From the NCBI GenBank assembly GCA_903951185.1, contig CAJBBC010000009.1:1-12335 (forward strand): a stretch of 12,335 bases of DNA. Reading direction: 5' to 3'. Below the pieces are notes generated by a model that was given only the letters and a program-made list of their open reading frames with translations, did not search any database and had not been told where the DNA came from. The stretch comes from an uncultured Actinomycetes bacterium (lineage in GTDB: Bacteria; Actinomycetota; Actinomycetes; S36-B12; UBA5976). Of this stretch, positions 1 to 7,437 are shown one piece after another (the first letter of the stretch is position 1; every line of letters begins with the position of its first letter). Both the position numbers and the translations under genes were made by a program.

Positions 1-276
1 ACGGACTTCTCCATCCGCAAAATCTGGATCAACTACATCACCACTATCAAAGAAATTTAGGCTACGTAGGTCTAGATCATGTGACCAGGAATATGTTGAG
101 TAGCGCAGCAAGGCTTCACGAACTGCTGCTGGAGTGGCATGTGCGTTGGTAGTACTAAGTGAAGTCTTAAATGCTGGCACACCTAAATACGTAAGTTCTT
201 GGTGTTGCTGGGATTTTTCGGTGGTGAGCCAATGACCGGCCCGCGGCCAAAGATCGTCATGCGGCAGTGTGGTCAT
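1..276 (-). CDS. hutG: Arginase/ureohydrolase-family protein, N-terminal part (probable formimidoylglutamase)
   Basis: Only the first 92 codons are in the window; the gene runs off the left edge. The start is ATG at 276-274, preceded by an AGGGAAG-type ribosome site. Seen directly: a segment beginning LTYLGVPAFKTSL, then ATPAAVREALLRYSTYS and DSGDVVDP. This is the pattern of the N-terminal Rossmann-like part of the ureohydrolase superfamily (arginase, agmatinase, formimidoylglutamase). The metal-binding Asp/His motifs lie beyond the edge, so catalytic competence cannot be checked. The family is clear. The substrate is inferred from position: it diverges from hutU-hutI-hutH, where the missing last step is hydrolysis of N-formimidoyl-L-glutamate to glutamate and formamide. 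Agmatinase or guanidinobutyrase would be the alternatives. Confidence 0.8.
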   Translation of the reverse strand, partial: MTTLPHDDLWPRAGHWLTTEKSQQHQELTYLGVPAFKTSLSTTNAHATPAAVREALLRYSTYSWSHDLDLRSLNFFDSGDVVDPDFADGEVR

Positions 277-408
277 CACTTACTTCCCTATTAAGTAGTA
301 CTCAAAACCTATCGTTTATGGCTTAATCTCACTAGTGCAGGTCACTGAAGGCCAATAACCTTGGACTGGCAAACTTCTTTTAGTGATATCCAAATAAGGA
401 TGGCAAAT
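277..408. promoter_or_regulatory. Divergent hutG/hutU intergenic region
   Basis: These 132 nt separate the two divergent starts and should carry promoters in both directions. I found no convincing -35/-10 pair on either strand. Two small symmetric elements are visible: the 8-bp palindrome CACTAGTG at 330-337, and TACTT/AAGTA arms (281-285 and 293-297) that bracket the ribosome site of the minus-strand gene. Either could be chance. No regulator gene of the hut system is present in the window, so the type of control is unknown. Confidence 0.4.
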
Positions 409-2079
409 ATGGTTTCAGGTCCACGTCCAGTTCGTGCGGCTACCGGCACTAAGTTAACAGCGCGCGGTTGGCAACAAGAAGCAGCGCTGCGAATGTTGCA
501 GAATAACTTGGACCCTGCTGTTGCTGAGCACCCTGACTCTTTAGTTGTTTACGGTGGAACTGGAAAAGCAGCTCGCAACTGGGAATCTTTTGACGCCATT
601 GTGCGCACGTTAACAAACTTAGCCGACGACGAAACTATGTTAGTTCAGTCAGGAAAACCTGTTGGAGTTTTTCAGACTCATGAATGGGCACCTCGCGTTA
701 TTTTGGCGAATTCAAATTTAGTTGGAGACTGGGCAAACTGGCCGGAGTTCCGTCGCTTAGAGCACCTTGGCCTAACTATGTACGGTCAGATGACTGCCGG
801 ATCTTGGATTTACATTGGCACCCAGGGTATTTTGCAGGGAACTTATGAAACATTTGCCGCAGTCGCAGCAAAACGTTTTGGTGGAACGTTAGCTGGAACT
901 TTAACTATTACCGGCGGGTGCGGTGGCATGGGCGGCGCTCAGCCACTTGCAGTGACCATGAATGAAGGCGTTTGTTTAATAATCGATATTGACGAAACCC
1001 GATTACGTCGTCGAGTTGTCGATCGTTACCTAGATGAAGTTACAACCGATTTAAATGATGCGGTTAAGCGATGTCTGGATGCAAAAGCTGCGCGTAAACC
1101 ACTGTCCGTTGGTTTAGTTGGTAACGCAGCTGAAGTTTTGCCAAAACTTCTTGAAATGGATGTAGCCGCTGACATTGTTACTGATCAAACTTCAGCACAT
1201 GATCCGCTTTATTACATTCCAGCTGGCATGGATTTTGCTGATGCTCGTGAATATGCAGATAAGAAACCAGATGAATTCACTGATCGCTCACGTGAATCAA
1301 TGGCTCGCCATGTCGAAGCGATGGTTGGTTTCATGGATAAAGGTGCCGAAGTTTTTGATTACGGTAATTCAATTCGGGATGAAGCTCGTAAAGGTGGTTA
1401 CGATCGAGCATTTTCATTCCCGGGTTTCATCCCTGCATATATACGTCCACTATTTTGTGAAGGTAAAGGTCCATTCCGTTGGGCCGCGCTTTCCGGCGAT
1501 CCAAAAGACATAGCTCGCACCGATAAAGCTGTACTTGAACTTTTCCCAGATAACGAGCATCTACACCGTTGGATCAAGATGGCTCAAGAACGCGTAGCAT
1601 TCCAGGGTCTGCCTGCACGTATCTGCTGGTTAGGTTACGGTGAGCGCGATAAAGCAGGTGTTGCTTTCAATGATCTAGTTGCTAAAGGTGAAGTTAGTGC
1701 GCCAATCGTAATTGGTCGTGACCATCTAGACTGTGGATCAGTTGCATCGCCGTACCGGGAATCAGAAGCAATGCTTGATGGTTCAGATGCAATTGCCGAC
1801 TGGCCATTACTTAACGCAATGATAAATATTTCATCTGGTGCTTCTTGGGTTTCTATTCACCACGGTGGTGGCGTTGGAATTGGTCGCTCTATCCATGCTG
1901 GTCAAGTTTCAGTTGCCGATGGCACTCAACTGGCTGCACAAAAACTCGCTCGCGTACTAACTAACGATCCAGGTATGGGTGTTATTCGCCACGTTGATGC
2001 GGGTTACGACTTAGCCATTGATGTTGCCAAAGCAAAGCATGTCCATGTTCCGATGCTAGAAAATGGCGACTACTTATAA
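409..2079 (+). CDS. hutU: Urocanate hydratase (urocanase)
   Basis: This is the second enzyme of histidine breakdown. It converts urocanate to 4-imidazolone-5-propionate in the cytoplasm with tightly bound NAD+. The open frame extends back to a TTG at 361, but ATG 409 is preferred. AAGGA lies at 396-400 with an 8-nt spacer, and the protein then starts MVSGPRPVRAATGTKL, close to the remembered start of actinobacterial urocanases. That gives 556 residues, the usual family length. Family motifs seen are VVYGGTGKAARNW near residue 47, GNAAEVLP, DQTSAHDPLYYIPAGM, and ARICWLGYGERDKAG, in which Cys406 matches the conserved active-site cysteine. NISSGASWVSIHHGGGVG follows near the C-terminus. It is the first gene of the hutU-hutI-hutH operon. 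Nothing is missing or frameshifted. Confidence 0.97.
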   Translation: MVSGPRPVRAATGTKLTARGWQQEAALRMLQNNLDPAVAEHPDSLVVYGGTGKAARNWESFDAIVRTLTNLADDETMLVQSGKPVGVFQTHEWAPRVILANSNLVGDWANWPEFRRLEHLGLTMYGQMTAGSWIYIGTQGILQGTYETFAAVAAKRFGGTLAGTLTITGGCGGMGGAQPLAVTMNEGVCLIIDIDETRLRRRVVDRYLDEVTTDLNDAVKRCLDAKAARKPLSVGLVGNAAEVLPKLLEMDVAADIVTDQTSAHDPLYYIPAGMDFADAREYADKKPDEFTDRSRESMARHVEAMVGFMDKGAEVFDYGNSIRDEARKGGYDRAFSFPGFIPAYIRPLFCEGKGPFRWAALSGDPKDIARTDKAVLELFPDNEHLHRWIKMAQERVAFQGLPARICWLGYGERDKAGVAFNDLVAKGEVSAPIVIGRDHLDCGSVASPYRESEAMLDGSDAIADWPLLNAMINISSGASWVSIHHGGGVGIGRSIHAGQVSVADGTQLAAQKLARVLTNDPGMGVIRHVDAGYDLAIDVAKAKHVHVPMLENGDYL

Positions 2080-2081
2080 AT

Positions 2082-3302
2082 ATGTCTAAGTCACCGCAAA
2101 GTAATCCAAAAGAGCGCGACTTCAGTCTGGTCAATATCGGTCAGCTTGTTACTAATAATTCAAGTTTGGGAACTGGCGAACTTGGCCTAATTGAAAATGC
2201 GGCCATCACTGTTGTAGCCGGCAAAGTTACTTGGGTTGGGGCAAGTTCTGCTGTTGATTCGTCATTACCAAAAGTTGATGCCCAAGGCCAAAGTGTGCTT
2301 CCTGGTTTTGTGGATAGTCACTCACACATTATTTTTGGCGGCGATCGTTCGCAAGAATTTGCCGCTCGGATGGCCGGTGTGCCCTATTCAGCTGGTGGGA
2401 TCAAAGTAACGATGGCAGCTACTCGGGCAGCTTCGTCGGCAGATTTAAAAGCGAATGCTCAGTCATTAATTACTGAAATGTATGAAGCTGGAACCACAAC
2501 TGTTGAAATTAAGTCAGGTTATGGTCTAGATATTGAAACAGAAAAACGTTCTGTGCAGGTTGCGGCTCAATTAACTGATGAAGTTACGTACCTTGGCGCA
2601 CATGTAGTTGCCCCTGAGTTTGCGAATGATCCAGATGCTTATGTGGATTTAGTAGCTGGTGAAATGTTGAATGCCTGCGCCGAATATTCCAAATGGATAG
2701 ATGTATTTTGTGATCGAGGTGCATTTACTGGTCAGCAAACTAAGAAAATACTTGAAGCTGGAATCAGTAAAGGTTTATTACCCCGCGTACATTTAAATCA
2801 ACTTGAACAGGGTGACCATATTCAAATGGCAGTGGATTTAGATTGCGCTTCGGCTGATCACTTAACTTATTTAACTGACCAAGATATCCAAACCTTAGCC
2901 CGAAGTCAGACCGTAGCTGGCTTAGTGCCAGCTTGTGATTTCAGTACCCGCGCACCGCATTACCCGCGTGGGCGAGATTTATTGGATGCTGGCGTAAGTG
3001 TTTCGCTCTCCCCAGATTGCAACCCAGGTAGTAGTTACACCACAAATATGCCTTTCTCGATAGCTCTTGCTGTCCGAGAAATGCACTTAACAGTTGATGA
3101 AGCTATATATGCTGCAACGATGGGCGGCGCTAAAGCATTACGTCGAAATGATGTTGGACACTTAAGTGTTGGAGCAAATGCTGATTTAGTTTTACTAACG
3201 GCCAAAAATTACATTCACTTGGCCTACCGACCAGGTGTTCCACTAGTTCAAAAAGTGTGGAAGAACGGAACTTTAATGTTCACTAAAGGAGATCAGGGAT
3301 GA
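2082..3302 (+). CDS. hutI: Imidazolonepropionase
   Basis: This cytoplasmic metal-dependent amidohydrolase opens the imidazolone ring to give N-formimidoyl-L-glutamate, the third step of histidine breakdown. The 406 residues are full length for the family. The metal-binding HSH of the amidohydrolase fold is His80/His82 in GFVDSHSHIIFGGDR; further expected ligands are His237 (VHLNQLE) and Asp312 (SLSPDCNPGSSYTTNMP). EIKSGYGLDIETEK and HVVAPEF are further family motifs. The start ATG lies only 2 nt after the hutU stop and has no recognisable Shine-Dalgarno, so translation probably depends on coupling to hutU. Its TGA stop overlaps the hutH start (ATGA). Confidence 0.97.
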   Translation: MSKSPQSNPKERDFSLVNIGQLVTNNSSLGTGELGLIENAAITVVAGKVTWVGASSAVDSSLPKVDAQGQSVLPGFVDSHSHIIFGGDRSQEFAARMAGVPYSAGGIKVTMAATRAASSADLKANAQSLITEMYEAGTTTVEIKSGYGLDIETEKRSVQVAAQLTDEVTYLGAHVVAPEFANDPDAYVDLVAGEMLNACAEYSKWIDVFCDRGAFTGQQTKKILEAGISKGLLPRVHLNQLEQGDHIQMAVDLDCASADHLTYLTDQDIQTLARSQTVAGLVPACDFSTRAPHYPRGRDLLDAGVSVSLSPDCNPGSSYTTNMPFSIALAVREMHLTVDEAIYAATMGGAKALRRNDVGHLSVGANADLVLLTAKNYIHLAYRPGVPLVQKVWKNGTLMFTKGDQG

Positions 3303-4822
3303 GTCAGTCGCAAGTTGTAATCAACACCTCAGGAATGACATTTGCCGATGTGCTTAATGTGGCCAGACACGATGCCAAAGTTGAGATTTCTGCCGACGCA
3401 CTTGCGGCTGTTGCAAAAACTCGAGCACATATTGAAAAATTAGCTGCTGCACCTGAACCGGTTTATGGCGTCTCGACTGGATTTGGTGCACTGGCAAACC
3501 GACATGTATCACCTGAACTTCGACAGTTACTACAAAGTTCGCTAATCCGTTCACATGCAGCTGGACTTGGTAATCCAGTTGAGCGCGAAGTAGTTCGTGC
3601 GCTGATGTTACTTCGCTTAAAAACTTTATGTTCAGGACATACTGGTGTTCGTCCAATTGTCGTTGAAACAATGGCGGCATTACTGAATGCTGATATCACT
3701 CCGGTAGTTTATGAATTTGGTTCACTTGGATGTAGTGGTGATTTAGCGCCGCTGGCACATTGCGCCCTAGTGCTGATGGGTGAGGGTGAAGTTCATGGCA
3801 AGAATGGCGCCATAGTCCCAGCTGCTGGAGCACTTAGTGCAGCCGGAATCAACCCAATTCAACTAGTTGAAAAAGAAGGTCTTGCTCTAATAAATGGAAC
3901 CGATGGCATGCTTGGCATGCTCATTATGGCAATTGCAGATTTAGAAATGCTTGCGGACAGTGCTGATTTAACAGCGGCGATGAGTGTTGAAGCACAGATG
4001 GGTACTGATCAAGTTTTCTTACCTGAATTACATATGCCACTTCGGCCACATCCTGGCCAAGCACTTAGTGCAGCAAATATGTTAAGTGCGCTTAAAGGCA
4101 GCAAAATCGTGGCTTCACATCGAGATGATGACACAAAAGTTCAAGATGCTTATTCCTTGCGTTGTGCCCCACAAGTTGCTGGTGCAGTTCGGGACACAAT
4201 AACTCATGCAAAGTTAGTTGCCGAGCGAGAACTCGCAGCTGCCGTTGACAATCCGGTCGTCCTTGCTGATGGTCGAGTTAGCTCCAACGGTAATTTCCAC
4301 GGTGCACCTGTTGCCTATGTATTGGATTTCTTGGCTATTGCGGTTGCGGATTTGAGTTCCATTTCAGAGCGCCGGACAGATCGGATGTTAGATAAAGCTA
4401 GATCACATGGTCTTCCACCATTCTTAGCTGATGACCCTGGTGTTGATTCAGGTTTAATGATTGCCCAATACACCCAAGCTGCATTAGTTTCAGAAAATAA
4501 ACGCTTAGCAGTCCCAGCAAGTGTGGATTCAATTCCAAGCTCAGCTATGCAAGAGGATCACGTTTCGATGGGTTGGAGCGCAGCCCGCAAACTTCGCACT
4601 GCAGTTGGCAACTTAACAAAAGTAATTGCAATCGAGTATTTAACTGCAGCTCGGGCACTCGATTTGCGTGCCCCGCTTGAACCAGCGCCAATAACTAAAA
4701 AAGCAGTTGACTTACTGCGCAAGACAGCTGGTGGACCAGGACCCGATAGATTCTTAGCTCCTGATATGGCAGCAGCTGAAGTTGTTGTTGCTTCTGGTGA
4801 ATTAGCCAAAATAATGAATTAG
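3299..4822 (+). CDS. hutH: Histidine ammonia-lyase
   Basis: This enzyme removes ammonia from L-histidine to give trans-urocanate, the entry step of the pathway, although its gene is last in the operon. The 507 residues match the MIO-dependent aromatic amino acid lyase family. VYGVSTGFGALANRHV holds the catalytic Tyr56. GSLGCSGDLAPLAH holds the tripeptide that cyclises to the MIO prosthetic group; here it is Cys145-Ser146-Gly147 rather than the more common Ala-Ser-Gly, a variant I recall from actinobacterial HutH. SSNGNFHGAPVA and MQEDHVSMG are further active-site segments. The start overlaps the hutI stop by 4 nt, with a strong AAAGGAG at 3285-3291 and a 7-nt spacer. The stop codon is itself part of the following terminator stem. 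Confidence 0.97.
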   Translation: MSQSQVVINTSGMTFADVLNVARHDAKVEISADALAAVAKTRAHIEKLAAAPEPVYGVSTGFGALANRHVSPELRQLLQSSLIRSHAAGLGNPVEREVVRALMLLRLKTLCSGHTGVRPIVVETMAALLNADITPVVYEFGSLGCSGDLAPLAHCALVLMGEGEVHGKNGAIVPAAGALSAAGINPIQLVEKEGLALINGTDGMLGMLIMAIADLEMLADSADLTAAMSVEAQMGTDQVFLPELHMPLRPHPGQALSAANMLSALKGSKIVASHRDDDTKVQDAYSLRCAPQVAGAVRDTITHAKLVAERELAAAVDNPVVLADGRVSSNGNFHGAPVAYVLDFLAIAVADLSSISERRTDRMLDKARSHGLPPFLADDPGVDSGLMIAQYTQAALVSENKRLAVPASVDSIPSSAMQEDHVSMGWSAARKLRTAVGNLTKVIAIEYLTAARALDLRAPLEPAPITKKAVDLLRKTAGGPGPDRFLAPDMAAAEVVVASGELAKIMN

Positions 4823-4873
4823 TAAAAACTAAAAAGCCCGCATCGAAATGATGCGGGCTTTTTAGTTTTTACT
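4821..4873. terminator. Bidirectional Rho-independent terminator between hutH and mmsA
   Basis: A perfect inverted repeat has 24-bp arms (4821-4844 and 4850-4873) around the 5-nt loop GAAAT. The GC-rich core GCCCGCATC/GATGCGGGC is flanked by an A-run on the left and a T-run on the right, so an RNA from either strand has a hairpin followed by U-rich sequence. It begins within the hutH stop codon and ends 10 nt before the mmsA stop codon, so it closes both convergent units. Confidence 0.95.
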
Positions 4874-4883
4874 TCAAATTGGA

Positions 4884-6377
4884 TTAGCCGTTAGTTGGGA
4901 AACCTAAGTTGATGCCACCGTGGCTTGGATCTAACCAGCGACTGGTTACAACTTTGCCTCGAGTGAAGAAGTGCACACCTTCCATACCGTGAGCGTGAGT
5001 ATCACCAAATAGTGATGCTTTCCAGCCACCGAATGAGAAGTAAGCCATTGGAACTGGAATTGGCACATTTACGCCAACCATGCCAACTTCAACTTCATTC
5101 TGGAAACGACGTGCGGCTCCACCATCGTTGGTGAAGATAGCTGTTCCGTTTCCATAAGGATGATCATTAATCAGCTTTAGGCCTTCGGCGTATGACTTAA
5201 CGCGAACGACAGAAAGTACTGGACCAAAGATTTCCTCTTTATAAATCGACATTTCTTTCTGAACTTCATCGAATAGCGTTGGGCCGATGAAATAGCCTTC
5301 GCCATCTGAATTAGGTTCAACATTGCGGCCATCAACCACAATGTTTGCACCTTCTTTAACACCAGCTTCGATGTAGCTCTTAACTTTGTCACGATGTTGG
5401 GCTGTAACTAGTGGGCCCATATCGCAACCGCGAGTTCCGTCACCAGTAGTTAGTTTGCCCATTCGGTCAACAATTTTTGCAATCGTTGGATCTGCAACAG
5501 GCTCCACAGCAACAAGAACTGAAATTGCCATACAGCGTTCGCCTGCTGAACCAAAGCCTGCGTTAATTGCAGCGTCAGCAACTAAATCAAGATCAGCATC
5601 AGGTAGCACTAGCATGTGGTTCTTAGCGCCACCAAGTGCTTGTACCCGCTTGCCATTCTTTGTTCCAGTTTCATAAATATATTTAGCAATCGGAGTTGAG
5701 CCAACAAAAGAAATACTCTTAATGTCTGGGTGTTCCAACATTGCATCAACAGATTCTTTGTCACCATGTACAACGTTGAATACGCCATCAGGTAACCCAG
5801 CTTCTTTCCAAAGTTGGGCAATAAAGTTCTGGGCAGAAGGATCTTTTTCAGATGGTTTAACTATGACAGCATTACCCGCACCGATTGCGATTGGGAAAAA
5901 CCACATCGGCACCATAGCTGGAAAGTTAAATGGGGAGATGATTCCAACAACGCCAAGCGGTTGACGCATTGAGTAAACATCAACACCAGTTGAAACTGAT
6001 TCGCTGTATTGACCTTTAAGTAAGTGTGGAATACCACAAGCAAATTCGACTACTTCTTGACCACGAATAACTTCGCCAAGTGCATCGGAAAGGACTTTGC
6101 CATGTTCCGCAGTAATAATCGCGGCTAAATCTTCTTTACGTGCGTTAAGTAACTCGCGGAATGCAAAAAGTACTGAGGCACGTTTTGTTAAAGATGCATT
6201 AGCCCATTCTTTGCCGGCGCGTTTTGCCACCGCCACTGCTTCGGCCATTACAGCTGTTGAAGCAAGATCCACTTCACCTGTTTTTTGACCAGTAGCTGGG
6301 TTAAATACATCACTTGTTCGTTCCGCTTTACCTGACCATGGTTTTCCATCGATCCAGTGGGTAATGCGAGTAGTCAT
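4884..6377 (-). CDS. mmsA: CoA-acylating methylmalonate-semialdehyde dehydrogenase
   Basis: This aldehyde dehydrogenase family member uses NAD+ and CoA to convert (methyl)malonate semialdehyde to propionyl-CoA or acetyl-CoA with loss of CO2. It can serve in valine, thymine/uracil, beta-alanine or inositol breakdown. The 497 residues are full length. Seen: the cofactor-binding segment ISPFNFPAMVPMWFFPIA (about 147-164), KPSEKDP, FVGSTPIAKYIY, and the catalytic Cys282 in GSAGERCMAISV. The general-base Glu of ordinary hydrolytic ALDHs is replaced in QALGGAKNH (Ala247), a hallmark of the CoA-acylating subgroup. FGDTHAHGMEGVHFFTRGK is the typical C-terminal MmsA segment. The ATG at 6377 follows AAGGAG (6389-6384). 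It is transcribed alone, divergent from the DUF1185 operon. The physiological substrate is inferred, not shown; IolA is the alternative name when it sits in inositol operons, and no inositol gene is visible here. Confidence 0.92.
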   Translation of the reverse strand: MTTRITHWIDGKPWSGKAERTSDVFNPATGQKTGEVDLASTAVMAEAVAVAKRAGKEWANASLTKRASVLFAFRELLNARKEDLAAIITAEHGKVLSDALGEVIRGQEVVEFACGIPHLLKGQYSESVSTGVDVYSMRQPLGVVGIISPFNFPAMVPMWFFPIAIGAGNAVIVKPSEKDPSAQNFIAQLWKEAGLPDGVFNVVHGDKESVDAMLEHPDIKSISFVGSTPIAKYIYETGTKNGKRVQALGGAKNHMLVLPDADLDLVADAAINAGFGSAGERCMAISVLVAVEPVADPTIAKIVDRMGKLTTGDGTRGCDMGPLVTAQHRDKVKSYIEAGVKEGANIVVDGRNVEPNSDGEGYFIGPTLFDEVQKEMSIYKEEIFGPVLSVVRVKSYAEGLKLINDHPYGNGTAIFTNDGGAARRFQNEVEVGMVGVNVPIPVPMAYFSFGGWKASLFGDTHAHGMEGVHFFTRGKVVTSRWLDPSHGGINLGFPTNG

Positions 6378-6389
6378 TGGGGCTCCTTC

Positions 6390-6404
6390 GTTGCAACCTG
6401 TTGC
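6390..6404. repeat. GTTGCAAC palindrome plus repeated GTTGC just upstream of mmsA
   Basis: GTTGCAAC at 6390-6397 is a perfect 8-bp palindrome, and a further GTTGC follows at 6400-6404, so GCAAC and GTTGC also face each other across 2 nt. It lies immediately upstream of the mmsA ribosome site on the minus strand, where a bound repressor or a short hairpin could affect expression. Chance cannot be excluded. Confidence 0.25.
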
Positions 6405-6409
6405 CTAAT

Positions 6410-6481
6410 CTACTGCCAGATTGGGCTAACCCTTGCAGTAGGTTATGGAGATCAGCCATATTGGCTGAAGTGACCCAATCT
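6410..6481. promoter_or_regulatory. Nested inverted repeats in the mmsA / DUF1185-operon divergent spacer (possible structured RNA or operator)
   Basis: Within 72 nt four complementary pairs are seen. AGATTGGG (6418-6425) pairs with CCCAATCT (6474-6481). Inside it, TAACC (6427-6431) pairs with GGTTA (6441-6445), and TCAGCCA (6452-6458) pairs with TGGCTGA (6462-6468). In addition CTACTGC (6410-6416) is complementary to GCAGTAG (6435-6441), most of which is the loop of the first inner hairpin. Drawn together this is a three-way junction with a loop-to-flank pseudoknot. On the minus strand the pseudoknot partner lies just 3' of the closing stem and about 20 nt upstream of the mmsA ribosome site. 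The repeats are facts; that they form an RNA fold is inference. Overlapping protein-binding operators for the two divergent promoters are an equal alternative. Confidence 0.4.
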
Positions 6482-6524
6482 CGGGCGCAAGTAAAGACGG
6501 TCTAGGAATAAAAATCCTGGCACT

Positions 6525-6533
6525 AAGAGGAGG
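6525..6533 (+). promoter_or_regulatory. Strong ribosome binding site of the DUF1185 gene
   Basis: AAGAGGAGG is followed by a 5-nt spacer and ATG 6539. It is one of the best Shine-Dalgarno matches in the window and fixes the start of the first gene of this operon. Confidence 0.8.
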
Positions 6534-6538
6534 CTGAC

Positions 6539-7099
6539 ATGGTTCAAATTCGAAAGTCTGTTGTGACTTTAGAAGAAATCAATCGCGAAAGCGGCAAAGA
6601 AGTAAATCCCCCGACTGTGAAAGTTATTGCGGCCGCGGTTGTGCACAACCCACTTGCTGGTAAGCCACTTGTTAAAGATTTAACTGAACTTGAACTGATG
6701 AGCGCCGAAGTAACTGCTTATTTATCTAAGAAAGCTATTGCTGCGTTAGAAGCAGCTGGATTATCTGCAAGTGATGTTCGAGGTTACGGTAAAGGTGCCA
6801 TTGTTGGTACTGATGGCGAACTAGAACACACTGCAGCAGTTTTGCATCCGCGCTTTGGTGCGCCAATCCGTGCAGCAATTGGTGGTGGTGCTGACATCAT
6901 TCCTGGTACTAAGAAAGTTGGTGCGCCAGGTTCGTCGATCACTATGCCGATTGGTAATAAAGATGATCGCTGGGAATTCGACGATATGGATTCTGCCGAA
7001 ATAACTATTGGTGATGCACCACGTGCTGACGAAATGCTAATTGCAATTATTTTGTCCGTTGGCGGTCGACCACACGCTCGCGTAACGAAAGTTAAGTAG
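6539..7099 (+). CDS. DUF1185 / AA_synth-family protein of unknown function
   Basis: This 186-residue soluble protein has no signal peptide or membrane segment. The C-terminal half carries the recognisable block of the Pfam amino acid synthesis (AA_synth, DUF1185) family: RGYGKGAIVGTDGELEHTAA, then HPRFGAPIRAAIGGGADIIP, KKVGAPGSSITMPIG, and IGDAPRADEMLIAI near the end. The Pfam name does not reflect a proven activity as far as I know, so no reaction is assigned. It is the first gene of a three-gene unit: the EthD-like gene follows after 6 nt and the proline-racemase-like gene after a further 29 nt. It diverges from mmsA across a 161-nt spacer. A role in breaking down a small amino- or keto-acid-like compound is a guess from these neighbours. 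Confidence 0.8.
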   Translation: MVQIRKSVVTLEEINRESGKEVNPPTVKVIAAAVVHNPLAGKPLVKDLTELELMSAEVTAYLSKKAIAALEAAGLSASDVRGYGKGAIVGTDGELEHTAAVLHPRFGAPIRAAIGGGADIIPGTKKVGAPGSSITMPIGNKDDRWEFDDMDSAEITIGDAPRADEMLIAIILSVGGRPHARVTKVK

Positions 7100-7105
7100 G
7101 TTCAA

Positions 7106-7408
7106 ATGTTTAAAGCAATTATTTTGTTAAAGCGCCGTGAAGATATGTCACATAGTGACTTTAAAAGTTGGTGGCTAGATGAACATGCACCAAAAGCCGC
7201 TGAGTTACCAAATGTTCGAAAGATATGCTTCAACTTAGCCGTTGATGGTGGCGCTTTCGATGGCGTGTCAGAACTGTGGTTTGATTCACAAGAAGATTTT
7301 GAAGCTGCATATGCAACTGAAATTGGTAAAGCTGTTGCTGCTGATTCAATGGCTCACTTGTCAGCACGTGAGCGACTTTTTGTTACTGAAAACGCAATTG
7401 TAAATTAG
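7106..7408 (+). CDS. EthD-like small protein (ferredoxin-like / dimeric alpha-beta barrel)
   Basis: This 100-residue protein has an N-terminal strand MFKAIILLKRRE, then SHSDFKSWWLDEHAPKAAEL with His27 in the WLDEHAP position typical of EthD-domain proteins, and a later LWFDSQEDFEAAYAT segment. Family members are small dimeric proteins named from the ethyl tert-butyl ether degradation cluster; some relatives are decarboxylases, cyclases or lactone-handling enzymes, and many have no known activity. It starts 6 nt after the preceding stop with only a weak AGG upstream, so coupled translation is likely. It probably acts on the same substrate chain as its two operon partners, but nothing in the sequence says which reaction. 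Confidence 0.75.
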   Translation: MFKAIILLKRREDMSHSDFKSWWLDEHAPKAAELPNVRKICFNLAVDGGAFDGVSELWFDSQEDFEAAYATEIGKAVAADSMAHLSARERLFVTENAIVN

Positions 7409-7437
7409 TAGCTCGAAACTGCCAGAGGAGTGCCTAA

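Noticed and set aside
330..337. CACTAGTG palindrome as a hut operator
   Set aside because: A single 8-bp palindrome in 132 nt is not enough evidence; no second copy and no regulator gene in the window. Recorded only in the intergenic entry.
361..408. TTG start at 361 for hutU, giving a 572-residue protein
   Set aside because: ATG 409 has a well-placed AAGGA and gives an N-terminus and length usual for urocanases; the extra 16 residues match no family sequence that I know.
1175..1513. 112-codon plus-strand frame inside hutU
   Set aside because: It is a shadow in another frame of a clearly conserved gene, with no family resemblance or own ribosome site.
3354..3699. Minus-strand frames opposite hutH
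   Set aside because: Compositional shadows of hutH; low complexity and no recognisable motif.
5386..6288. Plus-strand frames opposite mmsA
   Set aside because: Shadows of mmsA, rich in Ser/Ala/Thr and with no motif or initiation signal.
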